From: Ichthyophthirius multifiliis
Taxonomy: Eukaryota; Ciliophora; Oligohymenophorea; Hymenostomatida
Direction of reading: 5' to 3'
NCBI RefSeq assembly: GCF_000220395.1
Contig: NW_004086066.1
Coordinates: forward strand, 21,576-85,575
DNA length: 64,000 bases
The position numbers and the translations under genes were made by a program. A model generated the notes under the pieces. The model did no database searches. It was given only the letters and a program-made list of their open reading frames with translations, and was not told the origin of the DNA. Below are positions 37,289 to 49,823 of the stretch, piece by piece. How positions within the stretch are numbered: position 1 is the first letter of the stretch; each line of letters opens with the position of its first letter.

Positions 37289-38603
37289 TCACTATTAGAA
37301 TTTTTTAAATAAAGTAATTATATATTATTATTTATTTAATTTTTATTAATCTATATTTTTTTTTAATCAATTTTTCCTGTTCTCCATTTAATACTATCAG
37401 AAACTCCATGTAATTAATTTTTTAAAATTTTAGGATTTGCCCATGAGCTATTCATGTATTAATCCTCATCATCTTCTTCTAATTACTTATTAAAATTATT
37501 AAATAACAATTAAATAGAAAATTATATAATTATATACTTTATTTTCTTCTTGTTTTTTGTAATAATAAGATAACATTTTTTTATGTGTTTCTTAATCTAT
37601 CATAGGTTCTCTTGCTGGTGCACTAGATCCAGTTTTAGTTAACTTAGCAATGATTTTGGTTTTTTCATTTTTTCCTGTATAATCTCTTAATAATTTACTT
37701 CTTAAAAGTTCTTTTCCAGCCCACCACAAAGACGTATTTTTTGCTTCTAAGTACTATTTTTTTAGTATTAATAATTTGTTTTAAATAATATATATTTCAT
37801 ACATCACCAACATCAAATTCTCTTCCTTCAAATTAAAATTAGTTTTCTAAAATAAGTTTAGCTGGTTCCCATTCTGGTAAGCCATAGTATCCAGGATAAG
37901 CAATCATTACTGCACCTCTTAATAAATCAATTTATTATTTTAATTACGAAGCTACAAGGTTTTTTTTAAGTGCAACCTTTTTTATAAATAAATATATAAA
38001 AAGATATAATTTAATAAAAACTATAAAGTTAGATTAATAAATATATTTTTAATAATTAATTATTTAACAATATATAAAAAATATATTTACATTTTCTTTA
38101 GATATAGCTTATTTTGCTTATACAACCTATTCAATCATCATATTAGTTACTTACTCATTTAAAATTAAACCATATCTATATGCAGAAGGATCTTAATTAT
38201 ATCTTTCTCCGTTTTTAGGGACAGGAGGTTCACAATATTTCTTTTTATCATTTGAAAGCGTCTCCCTAAATTTATTTTAAATTATTAATTAATATTTAAA
38301 TGATATATTTTTTACATAGTTTATTTTATAACTTCGGGTTCTGATAATCCTCTAAGTTCCTCAGGTTTCATTACTCCATGAGTAGCTAAATCTTCAATAC
38401 TTACTGCTAATCTATCTATAATTATTCTTAAGTTATTAACTTTTTTATTTATAATTTATAAAATATATATAAATGTTTTTAAGTAATATTTTTGTTTTTT
38501 TACTTTCTACTAATTACTCAATAAGTTATTCAATAGGAGTTGCATTTGTAACTTCATATAAAAATTAATTGAATTCTGTTTTTTTATAATGTATTAAAAC
38601 CAT
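37289..38603 (-). CDS. CFAP298: Cilia- and flagella-associated protein 298 (C21orf59/Kurly)
   Basis: CFAP298 is needed for outer and inner dynein-arm assembly and for polarity of motile cilia. ATG at 38603 begins MVLIHYKKTEFNQFLYEVTN, as in the family. Further blocks are DRLAVSIEDLATHGVMKPEE, LRGLSEPEVIKQ, LRGAVMIAYPGYYGLPEWEP, ASLWWAGKELLRSKLL-type sequence read from the exon near 37.7 kb, GKNEKTKIIAKLTKTGSSAP, AREPMIDQETHKKMLSYYYK, and the hallmark C-terminal SSWANPKILKNQLHGVSDSI followed by KWRTGKID. At least four small introns separate these (the first is 38450-38503). Because TAA is read as Gln, the frame runs about 17 residues beyond the usual C terminus to TGA 37289-37291. Exact lengths of the middle exons were not all verified. 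Confidence 0.93.
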
Positions 38604-39435
38604 TTTATTTTTCTTAATTTTTTGTTTATTATATTATTTTTTTTAAAAAAATATTATAATTATATAATCAAATTAAAAAAAAATAATTAAAATATTTAAA
38701 TTAATTACATTTATAAAAATTTAAGAAATTAGAATTAATAATATTTACTATAATCATTATATTAATTTTTTTGTTCGAATATATAAAATAATACAACATT
38801 ATTATATTTAAAATTTAAAAGAAAATTATTATTTTTAAAATAATCTTTTTGTTAATCAATATTTTTGTGTATCCTTAAGAATATTTTAGTATTATTAAAC
38901 TATATAAAAACTTCTAAAACAAAAATAATTTATAAAAATATAAAATATGTATGGTTTTTAAATTGAATTATAAAATATTGGGTAAATTGATATATTCAAT
39001 CAAACGGATTTAAAATTTGATATATTAGAATATTTATTTTTTTCATTACTAATTTTAATATTTTTAAATTATGCCTTTTAATTAATTATTTTCAGTCTAT
39101 ATTTTAGTATTTTAAGATTTTTCTAAATAATAATAAAAAAAATTAAAGTAAAAAATCAAAAGAGTATATATAATATTTATTGTGAAAAAAATATTATATA
39201 AAGAAATTAGAAATGAATTTAATCGAAAAATCTTAAAAACTAATAAAAAAAGAAAACAAACAATTAAAAAAAATACTTAAATATTTTAAATAAAAAAACA
39301 AAGACCTTAAAAATTAAATTATGCTAGTTAAAAGATAAATAAAGTAAATAGATTAATAATAAAAAATAACAAAAAACAAAATATTTATATACCTATGAAT
39401 TAACTTTATAAAGAGTTTATATTTTATATATATTT
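38604..39435. other. AT-rich intergenic region
   Basis: About 830 bp between the CFAP298 start and the TyrRS stop, both on the minus strand. It contains the CFAP298 promoter. No other feature recognised. Confidence 0.55.
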
Positions 39436-41036
39436 TCATATTATTTCAATTAAATGATAGTTTTTCTTACCAAATCTAATAACTAAATATTTATTTAAAA
39501 AAGCTTTGTCTTTAATTAATTAAGATAAGTTTTAAGCTTCTTCTATAGTTATCTTTTCACCATTAACATAAGCACCACCCATATTAATATTTCTTCTAAC
39601 TTCAGCTTTACTTTTCATTATATTTAACTCAACCATTAAATTTACAAAGTTTTGAACTTTTTGTAAATTTTTAATTTCGAATTACAATTTAGAAGTGAAT
39701 TAATCAAAAAAAATATTATTTCTTTATCACTTTGTTATTTCTTGATTTTTTTAAAAATAAAATTTTTTAACATGTTTTACTAAAACTTTAAAATCTGTGT
39801 AAAAGAATTTCTCGGCAGTCTTTTATGCATTTAGTGTAGTTTCTTCCTACATTCCTCCACTTAACATCCCAATTATTTATTCAGCTAATTTATTTTAGGC
39901 TATTCTTTTCTCAGGATGTTCCTTCATTTTTATTTCAATCTATAAATAAATAATTACATATAATATATTTTTTTTTATATTAAACTTCTTGTATTTAATC
40001 TAAACGAAGAAAAGTAAGCATTTTCAAATATTAAATACTTTATTAATCTGGTGTATTAATCAAATATTAATAAACATCATAATATTTTGTTTTTTTAGAG
40101 TCAATCCATAATGCATTTCCTTCACTTTTACCAAACTTTTTGCCTTAAGAAGTCAAAATTAAATTTGTAGTAATACCAAAAGCTTCACTTTTATGTTTTC
40201 TTCTAATTAGATCTATTCCACTTGTAATATTTCCCCATTAATCACTTCCTCCAACCTATAATACGCAATTTTTATCAACAAATAGTCTTTCAAAATCGTA
40301 TGCTTATAATAATGTATAAGTAAATTCAGTATATGATATTCCTTAGTCTGTTTCTAATCTTTTAGCTATGGTATCTTTATTTAAAAGAGTATTCATTCTA
40401 AAATATTTTCCTATATCTCTTATAAAATCTATGATATTCATGTTTTTATAAAATTCATAATTATTTATTATTTCAAAACTTCCCTTTATTTGTTAATTCA
40501 AAATAAAATAAGATTAATTATATATATATTTTTATATATTTTACATCTATTTATTAAGGTAAATCTAAATTTTCTTTATTTTTTTCTAAAAATCTAAATA
40601 TGTTTTCAACAGAAATTCTTAAAATATCTTCAATTCCTTTTAAATTTTCAGTTACTTAATCTCTACTTAGCATTTCTCGTTCTTAATTCTTTCCTGAAGG
40701 ATCGCCAATTAAACCAGTGGCTCCTCCAATTAAAAAAATAGGCTTTATTCCAATTAGAGCCAGTCTTACCATAGTCAAAATTGAAACTAAGTTCCCTAAA
40801 TGCAAAGAATCTGCAGTTGGATCAAATCCAGCATATGCTGAAAAGTGAGTTTTTTATGGATATTATGTTTTCAATTATTTAAAAAAATCATGAGATTATA
40901 ATATTTCATTTGTTGTCTGATATAATAATTCCCGATTCTTTAATAATAGAGCTGGTGGTTGAATATATATTTAAGAAAAATTTTATTTTTTATTTTTAAT
41001 TAAAAATTTAGAACTTATATATAATTTTTTATACAT
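39436..41036 (-). CDS. YARS2: Tyrosyl-tRNA synthetase, bacterial/mitochondrial type
   Basis: Class-I aminoacyl-tRNA synthetase that charges tRNA-Tyr, here of the organellar lineage. ATG 41036, introns of 61 nt (in the 40.49-40.56 kb stretch) and 46 nt (near 39.94-39.99 kb), and TGA 39436-39438 splice to exactly 498 codons. The N terminus [20 protein letters not shown] is basic and suits a mitochondrial presequence. Signature parts are [20 protein letters not shown] (HIGH motif as HLGN, about residues 79-82), [53 protein letters not shown], and [14 protein letters not shown] (KMSKS motif as KFGKS). The C-terminal S4-like RNA-binding part has [20 protein letters not shown]. The domains are complete. 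A separate cytosolic TyrRS must exist elsewhere in the genome. Confidence 0.95.
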
Positions 41037-41150
41037 TTTTTTTTTTTAAAAAAAAAAAGATTTTAATTTTATTCATAATTTAATAAAAAGTAAAATATAA
41101 ATACAAAAAAGCTAAATTAAATTTTTTAATATTTTATTTTTTTTCTATTT

Positions 41151-42457
41151 TCATTTAAACTTTAATGCTCTTAAATTTAATAGTTTTTGAGTATTTTCTT
41201 TATTTTTCTCTTCAGTTATTTAAATATTATTATCATAACTTTCGATTTTTTTCAAAGATATATTTGTATTCTTATTGATATTTATAGAAGATGAACTTTA
41301 AATTCTAAACTTATATTTTTTTTATTAGTTTACAGTAATTTTATTTTTAGAATTAGCTTATAAATTTAAATGATCAGAATTGTGAATTGTTTTATTTGTA
41401 TAATAAAATTTATTATAATTAGTAATAAAATTTTCATTTTATTAAAGTTATTTATTTTAAGAATTTCTTTTGCTTAAAGTTTGGTAATATTTATTTTCTT
41501 ATAAATTTTATTCTTTAGAAATTAACAAATAAACTTCAAAACAACTTTCACAAACTCTAACATTTTGATATTTATCATAAATATAATTTTATTTAATCAT
41601 ATTTTCTATAAAAATGCCTTTTTTTTAACATATTTTTTCAACCTTATTTTTCGTTATTTCATTATAATTTGAAGTTTCATTACCACAAACATAACATATA
41701 TATATTTTTTTTTAATATTAACTATTTAATTAAAATTATTTTTTATATAATGAGGAATCACAAACTCATAACAAAATGAATATGGAAGTATATTTTTAGG
41801 CTTATCAAACTATATTTAATTACAATTAATTAAATAATAGTGACTTCCAGCTTTTTTAAAATAAAGTAATGCTTATTTTACTTTACATGATTAAGTAAAT
41901 TCTAATTATTCAATAATTCTTTTCGTTATATATTTTAAATGATTTGCTGTATTTTCTGTTACTTTTTCCATAACATAAAGCATTTATGGACCTTCGAAAC
42001 TTATTAATGACGTGTAATTATTTTATTCTTTCATTATACTTTTATATCTTTCTATTTTAATGTAATTTTCATTATAAAGAATTTAAAAATAATCATTTTC
42101 ATCACTTTTTATAAAGGTTTATAAGTAATAGTAATAACCCTGTTTCAAATAAACTTTTTCTTAAAAATATTTTCTTATTTCATTCTCATTTTAAATATGT
42201 TTAATTTCTAACTTATTTTCATTATTTAATATACATTATGTTAATATTAATTAGTTCTTTAATAAATGAAGAATTATTTGTTCATCTGATGAATTTTCAT
42301 GACGCTTTTTTAAGATCCGACCGCAATGCTTTGAGCGAAAATACCATTAAAATTATTAAAGTTCATCTAAAATAAATATTTCAGGAATATACAAACAATC
42401 TAAATAAGATTTTTAATCATTTTGAGCTTTAATAAGTTCATAAAACAAATTTAACAT
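41151..42457 (-). CDS. Hypothetical protein, possible C-terminal zinc-binding Cys pairs
   Basis: Unrecognised family. ATG 42457 begins MLNLFYELIKAQNDQKSYLD and TGA is 41151-41153. Taking the GT-AG intron 41643-41722 gives exactly 409 codons. The N-terminal 230 residues are mixed alpha/beta-looking, with DELQQFQWYFRSKHCGRILK, LISFEGPQMLYVMEKVTENT and LYFKKAGSHYYLINC. After the intron come VEKICQKKGIFIENMIKQNY and QNVRVCESCFEVYLLISKEQ, then a Ser/Asn-rich tail. The bases treated as intron would otherwise encode CYVCGNETSNYNEI if one base were added to a nearby run of nine T, giving two CxxC pairs; see findings. It lies head to head with LETM1 across 411 bp. Function unknown. Confidence 0.7.
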
Positions 42458-42868
42458 TTTTAAAAATTAAAGTTGAGTTATATATATTTTAAGATTTTAT
42501 TATTTTTAAATATATTGTTTTAATTTTACTAAATTATAATTTAATATTTTAATAAATATATAATTTTTTTATTATTTATTCATATTATTTTTTCTTTCTT
42601 TCTTTCTTTTTTTTTCATATATACAATCAAAAAACAAAACAAAACAAAAATAATAAATGGTCTGGTCTTATTATTTTTTGATTAAGTCTTTTTTTTTTAA
42701 AAAAAAAAAAAGATATATAATATTTAAAGCAACCAATTATAGAAAGAAACCTTAAAGAAAATAAATAAATAAAAAAATAAGATAAATATAAAAATATTTT
42801 AATTAATAATTATTAAAAAATAAAATAAAAAACAATTATAATAATAAAAATAAATAAATAAAAAATAA
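42458..42868. promoter_or_regulatory. Divergent intergenic region, hypothetical / LETM1
   Basis: 411 bp between divergent start codons, containing both promoters. It has a (TTTC)n run near 42592-42612 and an AACAAAACAAAACAAAA run near 42630. No specific factor site recognised. Confidence 0.5.
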
Positions 42869-44023
42869 ATGTTTTTAAGAAGAAATATTAAAAATATAAC
42901 AAATGTGATTTAAAAATCTACCAATAATAATTTAAAAATTAAATTAAATATGATATCATTTAATGGAGTAAATTATAATTAAAAATCATCCTTTAAAATC
43001 TTAACTAATTCTATTTAATACTAAATAATATCAACAAAAGAACTACATGAATAAAAGAAAAATCTAAGCAAATTCAAGGCATTTTTCAAGGAATTTGTTC
43101 TTTTATTAATAGAAGGAACGCGTGATACATTTTCAGATATTAAATGGATATTAGCCTTAAAACAATAAAAGAGGAAAGATTAATATACAGGATACGAAAT
43201 ACGTGAAGCATAACAGATAAAATCTGATTTGTTTAAAATCATTCCTTTTTCATTATTTGTAATAATTCCTGCAGCAGAATTACTATTACCCTTATACTTG
43301 ATATTTTTTCCTAATGCAATGCCTTCCTAATTTACTTTTGATTACACATATGAATAATAAATTCAATAAAAAGAAGACAAATAAGCATAATCACATATAG
43401 ACCTAGTATTATTATTAAAAAATCATTTAGTTATGAATTGTCAAGCATATTAAAGTGATTTTACAAATATAGATACTTATAAAAAGGCGTTTTTTACGAA
43501 CTATAAATAATTCGAAGAAAAAGGATTAGATTATAAAAAATTGGATGTTAAATAACTTATTGAAATATGTAACTTTTTAGGAATGGAATATATAGCTGGA
43601 ACATTTATTCTATCTAAATTTATTTAATTATCTTATAATATTCCAGTTTGGATTATTAATAAACTAAGTGCGAAGAAAAAATATGAGTATTCAAATTATT
43701 CTATTGATTTAAAGTTTAGAGTCTTAAAGTATTTTCAAAGACAAATCCTACTTTACCAAATCAAAAAACATTTGAAATTATTAAGAAAATAAGATTATGC
43801 TTTATTTAATCTAGGATTTCATGATATTAAAGGACATAGAATCACAACATTTTCAAGAGAAAGAGGAATAACAACTATATCTTGTTATGAAACACTTAAA
43901 TAATTAATCGCTAAAGATTGGGTTAATGAATCTGTTAAAAGAAAGTTCAATGATAATGATATGATATGGTATGCTATTATGACTTATGATTTTTTAAAGA
44001 ATGCTAATAACGAATAAAATTGA
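42869..44023 (+). CDS. LETM1: LETM1-domain mitochondrial inner-membrane protein
   Basis: LETM1 proteins sit in the mitochondrial inner membrane and support K+/H+ or Ca2+/H+ exchange and ribosome binding. Intronless frame of 385 codons (384 residues), ATG 42869 to TGA 44021-44023. The N terminus MFLRRNIKNITNVI is Arg/Asn-rich and suits a presequence. The family core starts at about residue 65: FKAFFKEFVLLLIEGTRDTF, then YEIREAQQIKSDLFK, and the membrane segment IIPFSLFVIIPAAELLLPLY followed by LIFFPNAMPSQF (about 122-155), which is the LETM1 signature. The ribosome-binding-like region continues to the C terminus (LIEICNFLGMEYIAGTFILS). No EF-hand was seen. At 384 residues it is shorter than animal LETM1 and resembles compact LETM-domain proteins. 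Confidence 0.92.
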
Positions 44024-44455
44024 TGTGTATTTAAATTAAAAAAAAAATATAAATCTCTGTAATATTTTTAAATATATATTAAAAAAGATATATTTATATT
44101 GATTTATAAATATAAAAAATATTGTATTTTTTATTTGTTTTTAATTAAATCTTTTTTAAAAAAATATGTTTTTAATATTCTCTTTTATTTAATTCATACT
44201 ATTTTTTAAATAATAATTTATTTTAAAATAAAAGTTCATTTTTTTTTATTTAGTTTGTAATAAAAAAAAAAAAAAAAATTAAAATATTTTTATATTATCT
44301 AAAAGCTATTTTTTCATAATTAATTATTCGTTTTTTTGCTATTTTTAAAGTGGTATAAAATTAATATAGAATATAAAATATTACAAATAAGCACATAAAA
44401 ATATACTAATAGAAATATCATTAAATATGATATATATAAAAATATATTATTTAAT
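44024..44455. other. Convergent intergenic spacer
   Basis: AT-rich region between the stops of LETM1 (+) and the phosducin-like gene (-). Long A and T runs may serve as 3' processing signals. No gene seen. Confidence 0.5.
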
Positions 44456-45246
44456 TCAATCTTTTAACTTTTTAATATTTTTAGAGACATATTCTCTATC
44501 ATCAACTTTGTCTAAATACCCCCCTCCGTAATTTTTAAAAGGTCTATTAAGCATACTTTTATATTGTTAAATTTCTTCATCTTAATTATTAAATTCTTCA
44601 TTAACAATGACACTATGTTAATGGAGTAGCTTTTCTATATTTTCTTTTGTTACTTTTCCAATAAATTTATCAATACTTTATAAATTAACTACCATTTTTC
44701 CTCCTTTATAAATAATGAAGCAAGGACAATTACTTTCAGGGAAGTTTTCAACACATTTTGTAGCTACAATTTTTACAAACTTTACAAGTGGATATTCTAT
44801 TGCTAATCGTGAAAAATATTAATTTATTAATAAACAATACTATTTTTTTAATATTGAAAAATATATTTTAATAATCTTTTTTTTTTTTTTACTTCATTTG
44901 AATCATTATACATATGTAAAACAACCCATGATTCAGGCGGCGCATTTGAAACATGTTCAACATATTAATCTTTAGAAATTTCATATACTGAACCAAAATG
45001 TGGCTTTTAAGCTATTTCTTACATTTCTTTCATTCTTTTTTATTAATATTCTTTAAAAAAATCATCATCTTCAAATTCATTTTCTAAATCTGATAAATCA
45101 TCTTTTTAAATTTATTTCTCTTATTATTCAAGCTTTTCTTATGCTTATTAATTTAGCTCCCATTACTAAGCAACATATGGCTTTTGTTCAAAGTTTCCTA
45201 ATTTTCTTTAAATGTCATCCCATTCAGTTGATACTCCGTTTGCCAT
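44456..45246 (-). CDS. PDCL3: Phosducin-like protein (PhLP2/PDCL3 type)
   Basis: Cytosolic thioredoxin-fold cochaperone that works with the CCT chaperonin in folding actin and tubulin. ATG 45246, one intron (44840-44892) and TGA 44456-44458 give exactly 246 codons (245 residues). The N terminus STEWDDIQRKLGNFEQKP matches the W-x-D-I-L-R-x-x-G helix of the PhLP2 group. An acidic helical stretch follows (LSDLENEFEDDDFFKEY, then QQKRMKEMQEIAQKPHFGSV). The thioredoxin-like domain has WVVLHMYND, the exon junction leading to CLLINQYFSRLAIEYPLVKF, and IVATKCVENFPESNCPCFII. The C terminus ends YGGGYLDKVDDREYVSKNIK. PDCL2 and PDCL3 cannot be told apart from sequence alone, so the symbol is a group name. 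Confidence 0.92.
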
Positions 45247-45493
45247 TATTTTTTGTTATTAAATTTTGTTTTAATATTATATTTTTTTATAAATAGAAAT
45301 TAAACATTAATTTTATTTTAATATAATTTTTTATTTAAAAAATAAAAAGCATTAATTATGAATTTATTTCTATTTAATCCATAAAAAAAAAAAAGATATT
45401 TAAATTGTATATTTAATATATTTATAAATTTTAACAAAAAATATTATATTAAAAAAAATAACAAAATGTAATTTAATTTTTATGTTCTTTTAT

Positions 45494-48400
45494 TCAAATA
45501 TAAATTGCTTATCTATTATTTGAAAAGTTAGTATCGTGATAAAAAGATACTATATTTTATTCTAAAATTAATCTATTTTGCAATATTTACGGTTATTTAT
45601 TATTTGTATTTTTTTCATTAAAATACTATTTTTTTAAAGAATAAATATTATTTTCATTATCTTCAGCAAATAATTCAAAAATATTTTAATTCTTATTTAT
45701 TTAAATGAAATTTTTATTTATTTTAATTTATTTTTCAATTTAAGCTATTTCATTAATGATTTATACAGGTTCCTTTTTTTATAATAATTAATTTTAAAAT
45801 ATTTTTTTTTTTTTTAACCTATTATTTTTCTTATAAATCAAATAAATATAATGTACCCTCACTATCATTAACTAAAAATTTATTAATATCATCTAAGTTA
45901 TTATCATTAGAACTATTCTATATACATTTTATTTAAAAGTTTGAGAAGTTTTATATCACAAGCAAAGGATCAGCAAAAGTCTTTATATATATTTTTACTG
46001 ATCCATCTAAATATCCAGCAAAGATTAAATTAGATTCTTCTGGAATATTACAACAAGTACAATATTTATCTCCATATAATTTTGGGTATTTTACTTTGTT
46101 TGTACCAAATTTATCTGTTTTAATTAATCCTATAGATGTACAAACATATATCCTAAAAAATTTATTTTTAATTTTTAAAAATTTAACTTTACGTGTCATC
46201 CTTTTCATCAGTTTAAAAATCGAAACATGTTATTTCTTAATTTTAATATTGATCATATAAATTTATTTAATTATTGCTTGATATCTATATTTAATTATCA
46301 AATATACTAATATATATGATAGTTTTTTATATAAAAAACCTTTATTTTTGAATATTTCCCAAAATCAACATAATTTCTTTCTGCTTCTTCGTTAGTTAAT
46401 TCAATAATATTCCATAAAATAATTTTTCCAAATTAATCTAAAGAATATATTTCGAATTTTCTTTAGTTGGTAATAATTTTAATTACACTTCCAGAATGTG
46501 CCACGCTATTATATTCATCTAAAAAAGGATTCACAACACAAGCTAAAAATTCAGTTTAGAAAGAAGGTAATCTTAGTATACAATTATTTAGATTTAAATC
46601 CTAACTTATGAAATTATCTAAAAAATATATATATTATTTATTTATTTTAAAAATTTATAATATATAATAGACTATATTATTTTTAATGGAAAAAATCAGT
46701 TTCTTTTAAATCCCATATATTTAAAGATCCTGTAAATGTTCCAGCAATTAAAATATTGTTTGATATTGAAATGCTAGAAATTAAATTAGAATTTATAAAA
46801 TATTTGCAAATTTTATAGTTTTTATATTGTATTATTAAAGTACATTTTTAATTATTAAGAATGCCTTAATAAACAATATATTATTCCTAATTATCTGAAC
46901 TAAGTATATTTTATATCACTATCTATTTCATATTTTTTAATATCATAGGTATTTCATATTATACTAATTCTTAATTTTCTTATATCTTTTTATTATTTGA
47001 AGAATCTAAATTTAATATTTCTTCAAAAATACAATAAGTATTATTTATAAATCTTTATATAAAAAAAAATTAATATTTATTAAAACTAAAACCAAAAAAA
47101 AATCATACTCTATTAATTTTGTTGTATCATCTAAATTCTTAATTGAGTTTTTACTTTAAATATTATTTTTATTATTTTATTTGTTCGCTAAAAAAGTTCT
47201 TGTCTAATCCTCTGGGCATTAATTACAGAAATCATTTTAATCACTTTTATTTTTTATTTAATATAAATTAAAATACAATTAAAAATATATATAATGATTA
47301 CTATAAATTGGTTTATACTTCTTTATCTATAATATTATCACCTGTTAATCAGCAGAGTTCTTATACATCCTCCTTTAATTTTATTAACATAATTTTCATA
47401 TTCGGCCTATTTTTTTTTTATTAGAAATAAATATTTAATAATATTATTTAAAAAAATTTACTAGTTTATTCTAATTCAAATAATGTCTCAAAATATTCAA
47501 CTTCGAATTGAATTAAGCTTTTCAACATTTTAACCCTTTCTTATTACTACTCTATTTTAACTTAAGATACATGGAAATACGTATTTTCGTTTTATTGAAG
47601 ATTAACTTAAATAGCTCCTTCATTATCTTTATAAATATAATCAGTATTAGGATTATATTTAGGTTTTAGTTCTACATCTTTAACAAAATAATTTGAATAA
47701 TTAGAAGTTTAATTTTCGTCATAATTATATTATTTATATTCGAATTATTATTATTATTATATTTATATTTATTATTAAGCCTTTTAAAAATCTTAATCTT
47801 AATCTTAATCTTAATTTTTATTTTTATTTTAATTATTTTTAGACATTACTTCTTTATATTCTTCCTCTTCTTCCTTTAAATTAGAAATAACTTTTTACTT
47901 TTATTCATTGATTACTTAGTTTTTTTTTTATTTTGGAGGCTATTTATCAGGATTATCTCTCATATATTTATCAAGTTTTTCTTATCTTAAAATTTCTTCT
48001 TATCTAAATTTTTCTTGTTATTCTTCCTCTTCTTTTTTTTTCTTTGCTTCTTCTTCCTTTCTTTTCAGCATTTCTTGCTTTTACCAATCAATTTCTCCTT
48101 TTACTGTTTAAGGCAATTTAGGCTTCAAAATTTCTTAAGTTGGTTTTTCTTCCTCATAATCATCGAAATCTTCTTAATATTCATCAGAATCATTATAAGC
48201 AGTTTACTTTTAAGAACTATTTTTCAAACCAGGTTAATAGTTGATATTTGGATTTTATTATTTAATAATTTTCTTGTGAATGTTTATCATTTTTCCTTGA
48301 TTTGGCTATATCTATGGCTATTATATTATTTAATTTATATCTTAATTACTAATTAATTATTTTCGATTAGTCTTAAAAGGAGTTTTTCTACCTGCTAAGT

Positions 48401-49069
48401 CGGGTTTTTTTAATAATTCCAGTTCTTCTTATTTTTAAAATTCCTATTCTTAATTATTTTTTTAATTTAATTATTATTCTATTAAATCATCTACATTTTA
48501 TTATATTATTTATTCTTTTTCTTTTTTTTTATATTATAATTCTTTAAATTTTTATTTTTTTACATTTTTAAAAATTTGGCTTGAATTTAAAAATAGGAAA
48601 CTCTTTTGTCTTTTCTTGTTGTTTTTCTTATATACTCTTTTATTCTTCTTATTATTAATATTATTATTTATCTTCATCTGTGTTTTTTGTAACTCGTTTT
48701 ACATTAATTTTTTATGGTTTAAATATAAAATTAGAATTATTTTCTGGTAAATTTTATGATTACTAAAATTCTTCACTTTCTTAAAAAGGTGAATCTTTAT
48801 TTAAATTTTTGCGTATTTTTATTTAAGGCTTTATAGGGGAAAATGCTTATTATTACATCTCATCTTTTTGTTTGGGTTTCTTTTTTTGAAAAATACTACA
48901 AATAAAACTTTTTATTTTTTACATTAAATAATGGATTAACATTTAGTTCATTTGCTATCATAGCATCTATATCTTCTTATTGCTACTTTTTCTTTATTTA
49001 TATTTTATTTAGTTAATTTTTTTTTTCTTATATTACTATTTAAAATGGTTTTTTTTGGCCTGGTCTCAT
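45494..49069 (-). CDS. DYNC2I1: WD-repeat protein 60, dynein-2 intermediate chain 1
   Basis: WDR60 is the intermediate chain of the retrograde intraflagellar-transport motor. ATG 49069 reads MRPGQKKPFQI, then a 50-nt intron, then QQQEDIDAMIANELNVNPLF. A long disordered, charged region (about 47.6-48.9 kb) includes PDLAGRKTPFKTNRKQ, RKEEEAKKKKEEEEQQEKFR and DQDQDQDQDF. The family-specific segment LIQFEVEYFETLFELEQ, then EYENYVNKIKGG, leads into the WD40 propeller: NNILIAGTFTGSLNIWDLKE, FEIYSLDQFGKIILWNIIEL, YVCTSIGLIKTDKFGTNK, SNLIFAGYLDGSVKIYIKTF (intron after ADPLL) and FLVNDSEGTLYLFDLQ, ending at TGA 45494-45496. Many small introns are present. At the donor near 47459 the phase does not join cleanly, suggesting a base error or a missed splice. 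All major domains are represented. Confidence 0.88.
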
Positions 49070-49823
49070 TTTCTTTATTTTTTTATTTTAAATATAGATT
49101 TTGAAATAAAGATAGAGTAGTATTTTTTTTTAATATTAGTTTTTTTTTTATTAAAGCAAAAATATTTTTCGGAAATAATTTAAATTAATTAAGTAAAACT
49201 GCTTTTATAATAAAATAATTTTATTTATTATATTACCTTTTAATATAAAATATCAAATATTTATTATTCAATTTGTCATAATAATAAATATCAATATTTA
49301 TTATAACAAATTTGTAAATATTTATAGAGGATAAAATAAAATACTACCCATAATTTATTTAAAATTATTAAATATTTATTTTACGAATTTTTTTTTTTTA
49401 TTTGATATAAAAAACTTATAAAATTTAAAGATTTAAATATAATTAATTATACCAGAAATAAATTATATAAAACAAATTATAAAATAAATTTAAAATTTTT
49501 TATTGAATTTTTAAACATAAAATTTATGTCAAAATTTTGTAATAATCTGAATACTCATTATTTAAAAGTAATTTAGAACTATTAATTATATCTTTATTTA
49601 ATATTAAGTATTTATTTTTGAAACATATATATTTGAAAATATATATAATAAATAGAATAAATTAAATATATAATATAATTTCTTAATATTTACACTATTT
49701 AAAACATATATTATTATCATTTAAAAATATATTTAAAAAAAATATAATTAGAAATAAATTATTTATATTATTATATTTTATAAATATTATAATTTATTAT
49801 TTAAATCTAATAGTATTTTTAAG
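49070..49823. promoter_or_regulatory. Divergent intergenic region, DYNC2I1 / small secreted protein B
   Basis: 754 bp between divergent starts. It is AT-rich and contains short repeated segments of the TAAATATTTAT type near 49265-49325. No factor site or gene recognised. Confidence 0.5.

Noticed and set aside
48015-48356. Plus-strand Phe/Leu-rich open frame
   Set aside because: Antisense of the Lys/Glu-rich N-terminal region of DYNC2I1.
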